Made by a program: the position numbers and the translations under genes
Source: Flemingiibacterium sp964430755
GTDB lineage: Bacteria > Bacillota > Clostridia > Oscillospirales > CAG-272
Assembly (NCBI GenBank): GCA_964430755.1
Contig: CAYSFT010000035.1
Location: forward strand, 1 to 21,245
Direction of reading: 5' to 3'
DNA: 21,245 bases
Shown: positions 1 through 6,636 of the stretch, in pieces
How the letters are laid out: each line of letters starts with the position of its first letter
How positions within the stretch are numbered: position 1 is the stretch's first letter
Notes under the pieces: generated by a model
The model's input: only the letters and a program-made list of their open reading frames with translations
The model's database searches: none
What the model was told of the DNA's origin: nothing

Positions 1-236
1 AGTTGCGCTCGATTCGCGCTCAACTCCGCCTGACGGCTCCGGATTCGCTTTGTTAACTGTGACCGTTTGTCCTGCCAGCTTCGCCGGCATCCGTAGCTTC
101 ATTGCTTCTGTGGCGCAGGGGCGCTCGACTCGCGCTCAACTCCGCCTGACGGCTCCGGATTCGCTTTGTTGGCTGTGGTCGCTCGTCCGCCGCCATCTGC
201 GTCGGCGGCTCTGCGGCTTCATTGGTTGTTTTGCGG
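1..236. repeat. R1 repeat, copy A (right arm, cut by the window start)
   Basis: This is GC-rich non-coding DNA made of two tandem copies of a 116-bp unit. The unit starts at 5 and again at 121 and carries the shared core CTCAACTCCGCCTGACGGCT. The same pair with the same 116-bp period is found at about 7925-8157 in R1 copy B, so this is the corresponding right arm. The second half of each unit contains a small hairpin (CCGCCGCC...GGCGGC type). The short reading frames across it encode low-complexity R/S/P/A-rich peptides and have no ribosome site, so I treat it as non-coding. It abuts the terminator of the HtrA gene, which reads toward it. Confidence 0.8.
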
Positions 237-239
237 CAG

Positions 240-270
240 TAAAAAACCGAGCGTCACTAAAACGCCCGGT
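240..270 (-). terminator. Rho-independent terminator of the HtrA-type protease gene
   Basis: Read on the minus strand, ACCGGGCGT and ACGCTCGGT form a 9-bp stem (one G-U pair) around a 7-nt loop, followed by a run of six T. It lies a few bases after the stop codon of the protease gene. Confidence 0.85.
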
Positions 271-276
271 TTGGGA

Positions 277-1752
277 TTATTTATTTTTGCCGAAATTATT
301 TTCGAAATCCGTGCTGTCGTCATCGGCTTCGTCGGTGGACGGGACGTATTCGTGCAGAGTTACGTCAACGTCGATATATTTTCCGTCGCGCACGACCTTG
401 ATTGTGATCGTATCGCCAACCTCACATCCGACCAGCGCGGCCTTGATATCTGAGCTGTATGTGACCTCCTGTCCGTCAATCGCAACGATACGGTCGCCTG
501 CCTTGAGGTCATCGGTGAACTGTGAGCTTGTTATATAAACTCCGAGCGAGTTTACGCGGTAATACATAGCGTCGTATGTGTTTGTAACGTCAACGATGCC
601 GATACCGATCATAACTCTGCCGCGGACGTAACCGTAGTTGACAAGTTCGTCGGAAACCTTTTTCGCCGTGTTTATCGGAATCGCAAAGCCGATACCCTCA
701 ACGGAAACTCCTGAGGATGATGTGGTCGATTTTGCGTTTACGATGCCGATAAGCTCACCGTACATATTAAAGAGTCCTCCGCCGGAGTTGCCCGGGTTGA
801 CCTCCGCATTTGTCTGGATAAGCGTCATGGTTGTTCCGTCAATGTCAACCTCACGCGAAAGTGCGCTGATGATGCCGTTTGTTATCGTTCCGCCGAGGTT
901 GCCGAGCGGATTTCCGACTGCAACGACCTCTTCGCCGACGTCAAGTGAGTCGCTGTCGCCGAGCAGTGCAAACGGCAGGTTGTCGGCGTCGATTTTGATG
1001 ACGGCGATGTCTGATTCGGAGTCCGTACCGAGGACTTTTGCTGTGTAATCTGTACCGTCGGTCGTTCTGACAGTGATCGTGTTTGCGCCGCTGACAACGT
1101 GATTGTTTGTTATAATGAGACCGTCCGCGCTGATGATAACGCCGCTGCCGGCACCCGAGGTGACATAGTTACCGCCCCAGAAGAAGGAATCGGTGACGAT
1201 GGATTCGGTTGTGATCTCAACGACACTCGGAGCAACGGCATCGGCAACCTGCTTATATGTGCCGGGCTCTTTGTTTTCGTTCGGTGTTGACTGAAAAACA
1301 ATCGAAGGAGCTGCGCCGCCGTTGTTAAGTGTGGGTGTTCCGTTTGATGCACCACCGTTATTTTCCAAAACTCTGTTTGCAAGGTAGGTTCCGCCAAAAG
1401 CCGCGCCGCATGAAGCCAAGGCGCAAACAAGAACAAGAATCAGTGCCGCCGGGATATTCATACGCGAGGCTGATTTCTTCTTTGTTTTTTTCTTTTCGGC
1501 CGGAGCAAAAAGATCGGGTTCTTCTCTCGGAATATAGGTGTAATTCTGCATTGGCGGCTGAATCGGAGGATTCGGATTCTGAGGAATGTAATCACGGGAA
1601 TCATAATCCTGAGAGGCGTAATTTGGATCGTTATATCCCGGAGCATTGTAATTCGGTGTGTTATATCCGGGTGTGCCGTAATTTGGAGTATTATTGCTCG
1701 GTGCGTTGTTATTCTGATTGTTTAAATTATTGAAATCATGGTTATAATCCAT
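277..1752 (-). CDS. htrA: HtrA/DegP-type membrane-anchored serine protease with PDZ domain
   Basis: 491-residue trypsin-like protease of the HtrA (S1C) family, expected to degrade or refold damaged proteins at the outer face of the membrane. Residues 1-80 are a cytoplasmic Asn/Pro/Tyr-rich tail with pentad-like repeats. A lysine cluster (87-93) precedes one membrane helix (about 99-121). The protease domain follows at about 165-370, with catalytic His218 (in TNNHVV), Asp248 (in ESDIAV) and Ser323 (in NPGNSGGG). One PDZ domain lies at about 385-475, ending in an acidic tail. The start is set by AGGAGG 7 bases upstream. A TATAAT at 1809-1814 could be its -10, but no good -35 accompanies it. It lies downstream of cysS in the same direction, but a terminator separates them, so it is probably a separate unit. 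Whether it belongs to the HtrA, HtrB or YyxA branch cannot be told. Confidence 0.93.
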   Translation of the reverse strand: MDYNHDFNNLNNQNNNAPSNNTPNYGTPGYNTPNYNAPGYNDPNYASQDYDSRDYIPQNPNPPIQPPMQNYTYIPREEPDLFAPAEKKKTKKKSASRMNIPAALILVLVCALASCGAAFGGTYLANRVLENNGGASNGTPTLNNGGAAPSIVFQSTPNENKEPGTYKQVADAVAPSVVEITTESIVTDSFFWGGNYVTSGAGSGVIISADGLIITNNHVVSGANTITVRTTDGTDYTAKVLGTDSESDIAVIKIDADNLPFALLGDSDSLDVGEEVVAVGNPLGNLGGTITNGIISALSREVDIDGTTMTLIQTNAEVNPGNSGGGLFNMYGELIGIVNAKSTTSSSGVSVEGIGFAIPINTAKKVSDELVNYGYVRGRVMIGIGIVDVTNTYDAMYYRVNSLGVYITSSQFTDDLKAGDRIVAIDGQEVTYSSDIKAALVGCEVGDTITIKVVRDGKYIDVDVTLHEYVPSTDEADDDSTDFENNFGKNK

Positions 1753-1924
1753 ATTTTATTCCTCCTTGAAAAGGTGTCCTTTGCGGATGGGTTTCACTTT
1801 ACAAGCTTATTATAAAAAACGAATGTGACGGTTATATGACGGTGGACGGAAATATTGTTGAAAAATTTTTGCGTCATAATTCATTTTACGGATTTTGCTG
1901 TGACATTATGTATACATCAATTTT

Positions 1925-1962
1925 ACAAAATAAAATAAAGGAGCCTGATTGAAAGCCCCTTT
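1925..1962 (-). terminator. Rho-independent terminator after cysS
   Basis: On the minus strand AAAGGGGC pairs with GCTCCTTT (8 bp, one G-U), and a T-rich tract follows. It lies about 12 bases past the cysS stop and ends the T-box-controlled cysE-cysS unit. Confidence 0.8.
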
Positions 1963-1973
1963 ACTTATGTTTG

Positions 1974-3419
1974 TTAGCGGCTGTATCTGACGCCGCCGGG
2001 AATATCGGTAAGCTCAACTCCGCGCGCTTTCAGATCGTCACGGATACGGTCAGCCTCGGCAAAGTTCTTCGCCTTTTTCGCATCCTGACGTGCACGGATG
2101 AGCGTTTCAATCTCCTCGTCAGCTTCGCCCGAATCGCAGATTATCGTAAACTCGCCTGCTTTTGGTGCTGCTGCGAGTTCTTTACGCTTTGCGGCCGCTT
2201 TTTCGATGAGGTCAAGCCCGAGCACACGGTCAAAATCGGCTAAAAGCGCAAGCTTGGTTGTATCGTTTGTGCTGTATTTTAAAACATCATAAACTGCCGT
2301 CACGGCAAGTGCTGTGTTGAGATCGTTTCCGATTGCATCGAGGAAGTTCGCTTTGAGCGCATCGAAGGCGGCAGTGTCAATTGCATCTTCTCCGGGCTTC
2401 AGCGCGGCGATCTTACCGATCATTTTATTATATGTCACAACCGCATTATCAAGGTTCTCCCATGAGAAAACGAGGTTCTTGCGGTAATGGGACTGCAGGC
2501 AGAAAAGTCTGTAAACAAGCGGATCATAGCCTTTCTCCTCAAGCAGGGAGACGGTCAGAAACTCGCCTTTCGATTTGGACATCTTACCCGAATTTGTGTT
2601 AAGGTGATGTACGTGCATCCAATAGTTGCACCACTTGTGACCGAGATAAGCTTCGGACTGTGCAATTTCGTTTGTGTGATGCGGAAAAGCATTATCAATA
2701 CCGCCGCAGTGGATGTCGAGATCCTCACCGAGGTGCTTCATCGAGATACCCGAGCATTCGATATGCCAGCCCGGATAACCGACTCCCCACGGTGAATCCC
2801 ATTTGAGAGCCTGATCCTCAAATTTCGATTTTGTAAACCACAGAACGAAGTCGTTTTTGTTGCGCTTATTCTGATCCTCCTCAACGCCCTCGCGTACACC
2901 GACCTCAAGGTCGTCCTCGGAGAAATCGTTGAAGATATAATACTGTTTCAGTTTTGAAACGTCAAAATAAATGTTGCCGCCTGCTGAGTAAGCGTAACCT
3001 TTTTCGATAAGGGTTTCGATTATATGGATGTAATCGTCGATACAGTTCGTCGCCGGCTCAACCACGTCGGGACGCTTGATATTGAGCTTACGGCAATCCT
3101 CGAAGAATGCGTCGGTGTAAAACTGTGCGATCTCCATGACCGATTTGTTTTCACGCTTCGCGCCCTTGAGCATTTTATCTTCGCCCGTGTCGGCATCGGA
3201 TGCTAAATGTCCGACGTCCGTGATGTTCATAACGCGCTTGACGTTATAGCCCGAATAGCGCAGTGACTTTTCGAGGATATCCTCCATAATATAGGAGCGC
3301 AGGTTGCCGATGTGTGCGAAATGGTACACGGTCGGTCCGCAGGTGTACATTTTTACAAGCGAGGGATCGTTTGGCACAAAGTCCTCGCGTGTTCTTGTTG
3401 CTGTGTTGTAGAGTTTCAT
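1974..3419 (-). CDS. cysS: Cysteinyl-tRNA synthetase
   Basis: Class I synthetase that charges tRNA-Cys with cysteine in the cytosol. It has 481 residues, near the usual 460-500. The HIGH-type motif HIGN is at 36-39 and KMSKS at 279-283. Likely zinc ligands are Cys27 (YTCGPTVY), Cys222 (HIECSG), His247 and Glu251 (FPHHTNEIAQ). The C-terminal part (about 330-481) is helical, as in the family. An in-frame start exists 27 codons upstream (3500), but it would read through repeat DNA. The chosen ATG has AGGAG 8-9 bases before it, and the protein then begins MKLYNTATRT, the normal CysS start. It follows cysE across a 191-bp gap holding an R2 repeat, and the T-box ahead of cysE most likely controls both genes, as in the Bacillus cysE-cysS arrangement. 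No promoter of its own was found. Confidence 0.97.
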   Translation of the reverse strand: MKLYNTATRTREDFVPNDPSLVKMYTCGPTVYHFAHIGNLRSYIMEDILEKSLRYSGYNVKRVMNITDVGHLASDADTGEDKMLKGAKRENKSVMEIAQFYTDAFFEDCRKLNIKRPDVVEPATNCIDDYIHIIETLIEKGYAYSAGGNIYFDVSKLKQYYIFNDFSEDDLEVGVREGVEEDQNKRNKNDFVLWFTKSKFEDQALKWDSPWGVGYPGWHIECSGISMKHLGEDLDIHCGGIDNAFPHHTNEIAQSEAYLGHKWCNYWMHVHHLNTNSGKMSKSKGEFLTVSLLEEKGYDPLVYRLFCLQSHYRKNLVFSWENLDNAVVTYNKMIGKIAALKPGEDAIDTAAFDALKANFLDAIGNDLNTALAVTAVYDVLKYSTNDTTKLALLADFDRVLGLDLIEKAAAKRKELAAAPKAGEFTIICDSGEADEEIETLIRARQDAKKAKNFAEADRIRDDLKARGVELTDIPGGVRYSR

Positions 3420-3469
3420 TTTGGTCTCCTTTTTGTTGATGGATTCTATGTCCGCGGTATTTACCCTCA

Positions 3470-3580
3470 TCAGTCTCGCAAGCTCGACAGCTTCCCCCAA
3501 GGGAAGCCTTCAGGTGAGAATTATGCCGGGGGTGGTGCTAAAATCTACTCTAAAGCCTTCACTCCGGTGACGGATGAGGG
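3470..3580 (-). repeat. R2 repeat copy 1, between cysE and cysS
   Basis: Read on the minus strand this contains AAGGCTTCCC...GGGGAAGCTGTC followed by a GACTGATGAGGG tail. It matches the plan of the copy at 15144-15311 (AGGCTCCCTCCGGGAGGGAGCTGTC, then GACTGAGGGAG). It also has CCTCATCCGTCACCGGAG, shared in part with the copy at 9935-10078. Several short stems (TTCCCcc/GGGAA, GCCTTC/GAGGGC) would fold in the transcript. It sits inside the cysE-cysS unit and extends the upstream reading frame of cysS spuriously. Confidence 0.65.
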
Positions 3581-3610
3581 CTTGGCTCAGATAATCGGAG
3601 CACTAAATAA

Positions 3611-4297
3611 TCACTTCGTATTTTTCTTTTCAGCGAGCTGTTTTTCGAGCTGTTCGATACGTATTGTCAGCTTGCAGAGCTCCTGTGCAACAGGGTCGGG
3701 CAGATGCACCTGGTCGAGATCGCACGGTGACACCTTTGTGCCTGCACGCTTAACGACACGTGCCGGAATACCGACAGCGGTACTGTTTTCCGGAATTTCG
3801 TCGAGAACAACGGCATTTGCTGCGATTTTTGAATTACTGCCAACCTTGAACGGGCCGAGTACCTTTGCGCCCGAGCCGACCATTACGTTATCGCCGAGCG
3901 TTGGGTGACGTTTACCGACGTGCTTGCCTGTACCGCCGAGGGTTACGCCCTGATAGATGGTGCAGTTATCGCCGATTTCCGCAGTTTCACCGATGACAAC
4001 AGCACTTCCGTGGTCGATAAAGAGTCCCTTGCCGATCTTTGCGCCGGGATGGATCTCGATACCCGTTAAGAAACGTGCGCCCTGCGAAACCATACGTGCC
4101 GCAAAATGCTTATTGTGTTTATAAAGCTTATGCGACAGACGGTATGCGAGCACCGCGTGGAATCCCGAATAGAGTAATGCCACCTCGAGGTCACTTGTCG
4201 CGGCAGGGTCTCGTTCACGAATGACACGGATATCGTTTTTTATTTCGTTTTTTGCTTTTTTGAAGCTTTTTATCATAGAATCAATGTCAAAGTTCAT
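3611..4297 (-). CDS. cysE: Serine O-acetyltransferase
   Basis: Transfers an acetyl group from acetyl-CoA to L-serine, giving O-acetylserine, the first committed step of cysteine synthesis. It has 228 residues, typical of the short Gram-positive form. Residues 1-75 form the helical N-terminal region. Residues 80-165 are a left-handed beta-helix of hexapeptide repeats (IEIHPGAKIG, IDHGSAVVIG, AEIGDNCTIY). The conserved His96 (IDHGSAV) and His131 (KRHPTLG) sit at the active site, and the cofactor loop GGTGKHVGKRHP is present. The tail from about 201 forms a short coiled coil with Lys/Glu-rich end. The start has AGGAG 8 bases upstream. It is the first gene behind the T-box and is followed by cysS. 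No sulfhydrylase gene (cysK) lies in the window. Confidence 0.96.
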   Translation of the reverse strand: MNFDIDSMIKSFKKAKNEIKNDIRVIRERDPAATSDLEVALLYSGFHAVLAYRLSHKLYKHNKHFAARMVSQGARFLTGIEIHPGAKIGKGLFIDHGSAVVIGETAEIGDNCTIYQGVTLGGTGKHVGKRHPTLGDNVMVGSGAKVLGPFKVGSNSKIAANAVVLDEIPENSTAVGIPARVVKRAGTKVSPCDLDQVHLPDPVAQELCKLTIRIEQLEKQLAEKKNTK

Positions 4298-4327
4298 TTT
4301 ATGAAACTCCTTTCATATAATAAAATC

Positions 4328-4590
4328 AAAAAAGCCCTACAACCCACATTAAGGTTGTAAAGGCGACTTGCGCGGTTCCACTTTACATTGTACTCTCTCG
4401 GATACGTATAATATCCTGCTTCTGTAACGTGAAGCAAACGGGAACGGCTACTTGATTTCACCGAACCGGCTCACGGACGCACTTTATGCCGATGGCTCCG
4501 GTACGCGCTCACACCACGTGACAACCACGGCGCGTTTCTCTGTAACCGACTCCAAAAGGCTTCTTTCCGTTCACAGCCTTTGCCTGTATG
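4328..4590 (-). promoter_or_regulatory. T-box leader (tRNA-Cys type) of cysE-cysS
   Basis: The minus strand carries the T-box motif UGGAACCGCG at 4371-4380. The antiterminator (4357-4386) is textbook: GUAAAG pairs with CUUUAC, a 7-nt UGGAACC bulge follows, then GCG pairs with CGC. The competing terminator (4328-4362) has stem UACAACC/GGUUGUA extended by U-G pairs, then six U; it shares UAC with the antiterminator. The stem I base is GAGUCGGUU (about 4545-4553) pairing with AGCCGGUUC (about 4463-4471). The bulge UGGA is complementary to a tRNA end UCCA, and U at position 73 is typical of tRNA-Cys, whereas tRNA-Ser has G. A UGC codon at 4479-4481 is a candidate specifier, less certain. Known T-boxes let transcription continue when the cognate tRNA is uncharged. 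Confidence 0.93.
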
Positions 4591-4595
4591 TTACC

Positions 4596-4624
4596 ATTAT
4601 ATACTATAAATTCGGATTTGTAAA
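4596..4624 (-). promoter_or_regulatory. Sigma-A promoter of the T-box-cysE-cysS unit
   Basis: On the minus strand TTTACA (4619-4624) and TATAAT (4596-4601) are separated by exactly 17 bases. Transcription would start near 4589, just ahead of T-box stem I. Confidence 0.85.
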
Positions 4625-4682
4625 CACCTTTTTGAAAAAAAGTTGAAATTTTTTTTGTGGAGAGGGGAATTGTAGTTTAGTG

Positions 4683-4826
4683 TTACTTAAGGCTCTCCCT
4701 CTGGGAGACAGCTGCAGCCGACAAGCGGCACTGAGAGGGCTGCTGTCGAAAACATTTCACGCTCATTGTGAGCCCTCCCCGTCACGCCTTGCGGCGTGCC
4801 ACCTCTCCCAAAGTGAGAGGCTTTAT
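4683..4826. repeat. R2 repeat copy 2, ahead of the ABC importer
   Basis: This AT-flanked insert starts CTTAAGGCTCTCCCTCTGGG and ends CCTCTCCCAAAGTGAGAGGC. It holds a chain of short hairpins: TCTCCC/GGGAGA, GCCGacaaGCGGC, TCACgctcattGTGA, CACGCCttgcGGCGTG and CCTCTCccaaagtGAGAGG. The last stem recurs almost unchanged at about 10055-10073. No coding frame is credible. The remainder of the 4625-4980 gap is AT-rich and includes the candidate promoter of the importer. Confidence 0.7.
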
Positions 4827-4900
4827 AGATGAATAAACCATAATCTAACACATAAATAAAAACTTTTCTTCCCGAAAGTGCGATTTGTACAGTATTACTA

Positions 4901-4934
4901 TTGCATTTTTTTGAATTATGGTGTAACATATAAT
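4901..4934 (+). promoter_or_regulatory. Candidate promoter of the amino-acid ABC importer
   Basis: TTGCAT (4901-4906) and TAACAT (4924-4929) are 17 bases apart. A better -10 hexamer, TATAAT, lies at 4929-4934 but has only a T-rich -35 at the right distance. One of the two is probably used; the leader would be about 40-45 bases. Confidence 0.45.
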
Positions 4935-4980
4935 TAGCGCACTATATTCTAAATCTATTTTTGTTTAAGGAGAACACATC

Positions 4981-5841
4981 ATGAAAAGAATTTTTGCACT
5001 TGTACTCGCAGCTCTCATGGCTGTGACACTTCTCGTTTCCTGCGGCGGCGACGCTTCTTCCAAGGCAAAGGTTATCGACATTGCCCTTTCTGAAGAATCT
5101 TACGCTTTCGCTGTATCCAAGGAAGACGAAGAGCTTCTCGGCAAGGTTAACGAATACCTCGCACAGATCAAGAACGACGGCACTTTCGACGCTATCTGCG
5201 ACAAGTACTTCGGCGAAGGCGAGCCCACCAAGGTTGCTTCCGCGGCTCTTGACGCTGCAAAGGATCAGCTCGTTGTTGCAACCAGCACCGGCTTTGAGCC
5301 CTTTGAAATGGTTGACGACAAGGGTATGTTCTACGGTATCGACCTTGAAATCGCAGCAGGTCTCGCTGAGTTCCTCGGCAAAGAGCTTGTTATCCAGGAT
5401 ATGAAGTTTGAGTCTGTTGTTACCTCTGTTCAGAACGAGCAGTGCGACATCGCTATGGCAGGCCTCACCATCACTCCCGCAAGAGAAGAGGTTGTAACCT
5501 TCAGCGATTCTTATTACAATGCAGCTCAGGTGCTTATCGTTCCCGAGGACTGCGCTGACTTTGACGAATGCAAGACTGCTGACGATGTAGTTGCTATCCT
5601 TGATGCACTCACCGCTGAAAACAAGATCGGCTGCCAGGCAGGTACAACCGGTGAAACTTATATCCTCGGCGACCTCGACAAGGGTGACGAGGGTTACGGC
5701 TTCAAGGGCGTTCCCGCTGAAAAGATGGCATACGATTACGCAGCTCTCGCAGTTACCGCAATGCTCAACGGTGAAATTGATTACGTTATCCTTGATAACG
5801 CGCCTGCAAACGCAATTGTAAAGTCTATAAACGGAAACTGA
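4981..5841 (+). CDS. Amino-acid ABC transporter substrate-binding lipoprotein, apparently circularly permuted
   Basis: Captures an amino acid outside the membrane and delivers it to the permease encoded next door. It has a signal peptide with lipobox LVSC, so Cys21 is the lipidated residue. Residues 95-286 match family 3 solute-binding proteins: FEPFEM near 105-110, GIDLEIAAGLAE at 119-130, QCDIAMAGLTITPAREE at 154-170 with the carboxylate-binding Arg168, then the second lobe ending in YVILDNAPANAIVKS. The usual C-terminal segment is missing there. It appears instead at residues 30-78, right behind the lipobox (IDIALSEESYAFAVSKEDEE and GTFDAICDKYFG). AGGAG stands 9 bases upstream of the ATG. 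Codon use is strongly biased, as in the S-layer gene, which suggests high expression. The substrate cannot be told. Confidence 0.93.
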   Translation: MKRIFALVLAALMAVTLLVSCGGDASSKAKVIDIALSEESYAFAVSKEDEELLGKVNEYLAQIKNDGTFDAICDKYFGEGEPTKVASAALDAAKDQLVVATSTGFEPFEMVDDKGMFYGIDLEIAAGLAEFLGKELVIQDMKFESVVTSVQNEQCDIAMAGLTITPAREEVVTFSDSYYNAAQVLIVPEDCADFDECKTADDVVAILDALTAENKIGCQAGTTGETYILGDLDKGDEGYGFKGVPAEKMAYDYAALAVTAMLNGEIDYVILDNAPANAIVKSINGN

Positions 5842-5865
5842 TTCAGTTAATTTAAGCTAATGATC

Positions 5866-5898
5866 GGAGTCGGAACGTCCCTTTTGGCGACCGGCTCC
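5866..5898 (+). promoter_or_regulatory. Stem-loop between binding-protein and permease genes
   Basis: GGAGTCGG (5866-5873) pairs with CCGGCTCC (5891-5898), 8 bp with one G-U pair, and no T tract follows. Such stem-loops after a binding-protein gene often protect its message from 3' decay and keep the permease at lower level; that role is inferred here. Confidence 0.6.
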
Positions 5899-5922
5899 AA
5901 ACTTTTAAGATAGGAGGCCCCA

Positions 5923-6636
5923 ATGGCAGACATTGCAGTAAGGTGGTCAAAATTCTGGCAGTCGTTTTGGGTGAACGAGGGTTATGTCCGCGTTTTTTCA
6001 GAGGGACTTAAAAATACGCTGATCATCGCCGTCGTCGGTCTTATTATCGGTATTGTTATCGGTACACTGATCGCCGCGGTCAAGGTGATGCCCAAATATA
6101 AGCTTTTGCCGCGTATACTTGACAAAATTTTTGCTGTCTACGTCGGCTTTTTCAGAGGAACACCGATAGTTGTTCAGCTTCTTTTGGCATATTTCGTTAT
6201 TTTTCCGATGATTGGAATCAATATTGGTTCAATAAACACCTGCGTGCTCGTTTTCGGACTTAACAGCGGCGCTTACATATCCGAAATGATGCGCGCCGGA
6301 ATACAGTCTGTCGATCCGGGACAAATGGAAGCCGGACGTGCGCTCGGAATGAGCTATGCTGTCACGATGATGAAAATTATCGTTCCTCAGGCGGTGAAAA
6401 ATATACTTCCCACGCTCGGAAATGAGTTCATCGCGCTTATCAAGGAAACCTCAGTTGCAAGCTTTGTTGCGGTTGTGGACCTTTATAAAGTATTCACCGA
6501 AATCGGTACAAGTAACTATGAGTACCTCATCCCGTATCTTTTTATGGCGATTATCTATATCGTGCTTGTAATGCTGATAACGCTCGGAATCAAGATTATG
6601 GAAAGGAGGCTGCAGAAGAGTGATAGACGTAGTTGA
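5923..6636 (+). CDS. Amino-acid ABC transporter permease (HisM/GlnP type)
   Basis: Membrane-channel subunit of a polar amino-acid importer. It has 237 residues with about five hydrophobic helices: 31-54, 68-97, 105-123, 168-188 and 201-225. The family signature GFFRGTPIVVQLLLAYF is at 75-91. The EAA loop that docks on the ATPase is at 136-157 (EAGRALGMS...PQA). AGGAGG lies 7 bases before the ATG. Only one permease gene is present, so the channel is probably a homodimer. Its last 17 bases overlap the ATPase gene, a sign of translational coupling. Codon use is less biased than in the binding-protein gene, in line with lower expression. Confidence 0.95.
   Translation: MADIAVRWSKFWQSFWVNEGYVRVFSEGLKNTLIIAVVGLIIGIVIGTLIAAVKVMPKYKLLPRILDKIFAVYVGFFRGTPIVVQLLLAYFVIFPMIGINIGSINTCVLVFGLNSGAYISEMMRAGIQSVDPGQMEAGRALGMSYAVTMMKIIVPQAVKNILPTLGNEFIALIKETSVASFVAVVDLYKVFTEIGTSNYEYLIPYLFMAIIYIVLVMLITLGIKIMERRLQKSDRRS

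Noticed and set aside
50..538. Open frames across the R1 copies (also near 7460-8095 and 20897-21244)
   Set aside because: They read repeat DNA in different frames in different copies, have no ribosome site and give low-complexity peptides. The pattern does not show codon-like conservation.
3420..3500. Upstream start for cysS at 3500
   Set aside because: It would translate part of the R2 repeat; the start at 3419 has a good ribosome site and gives the normal CysS N-terminus.
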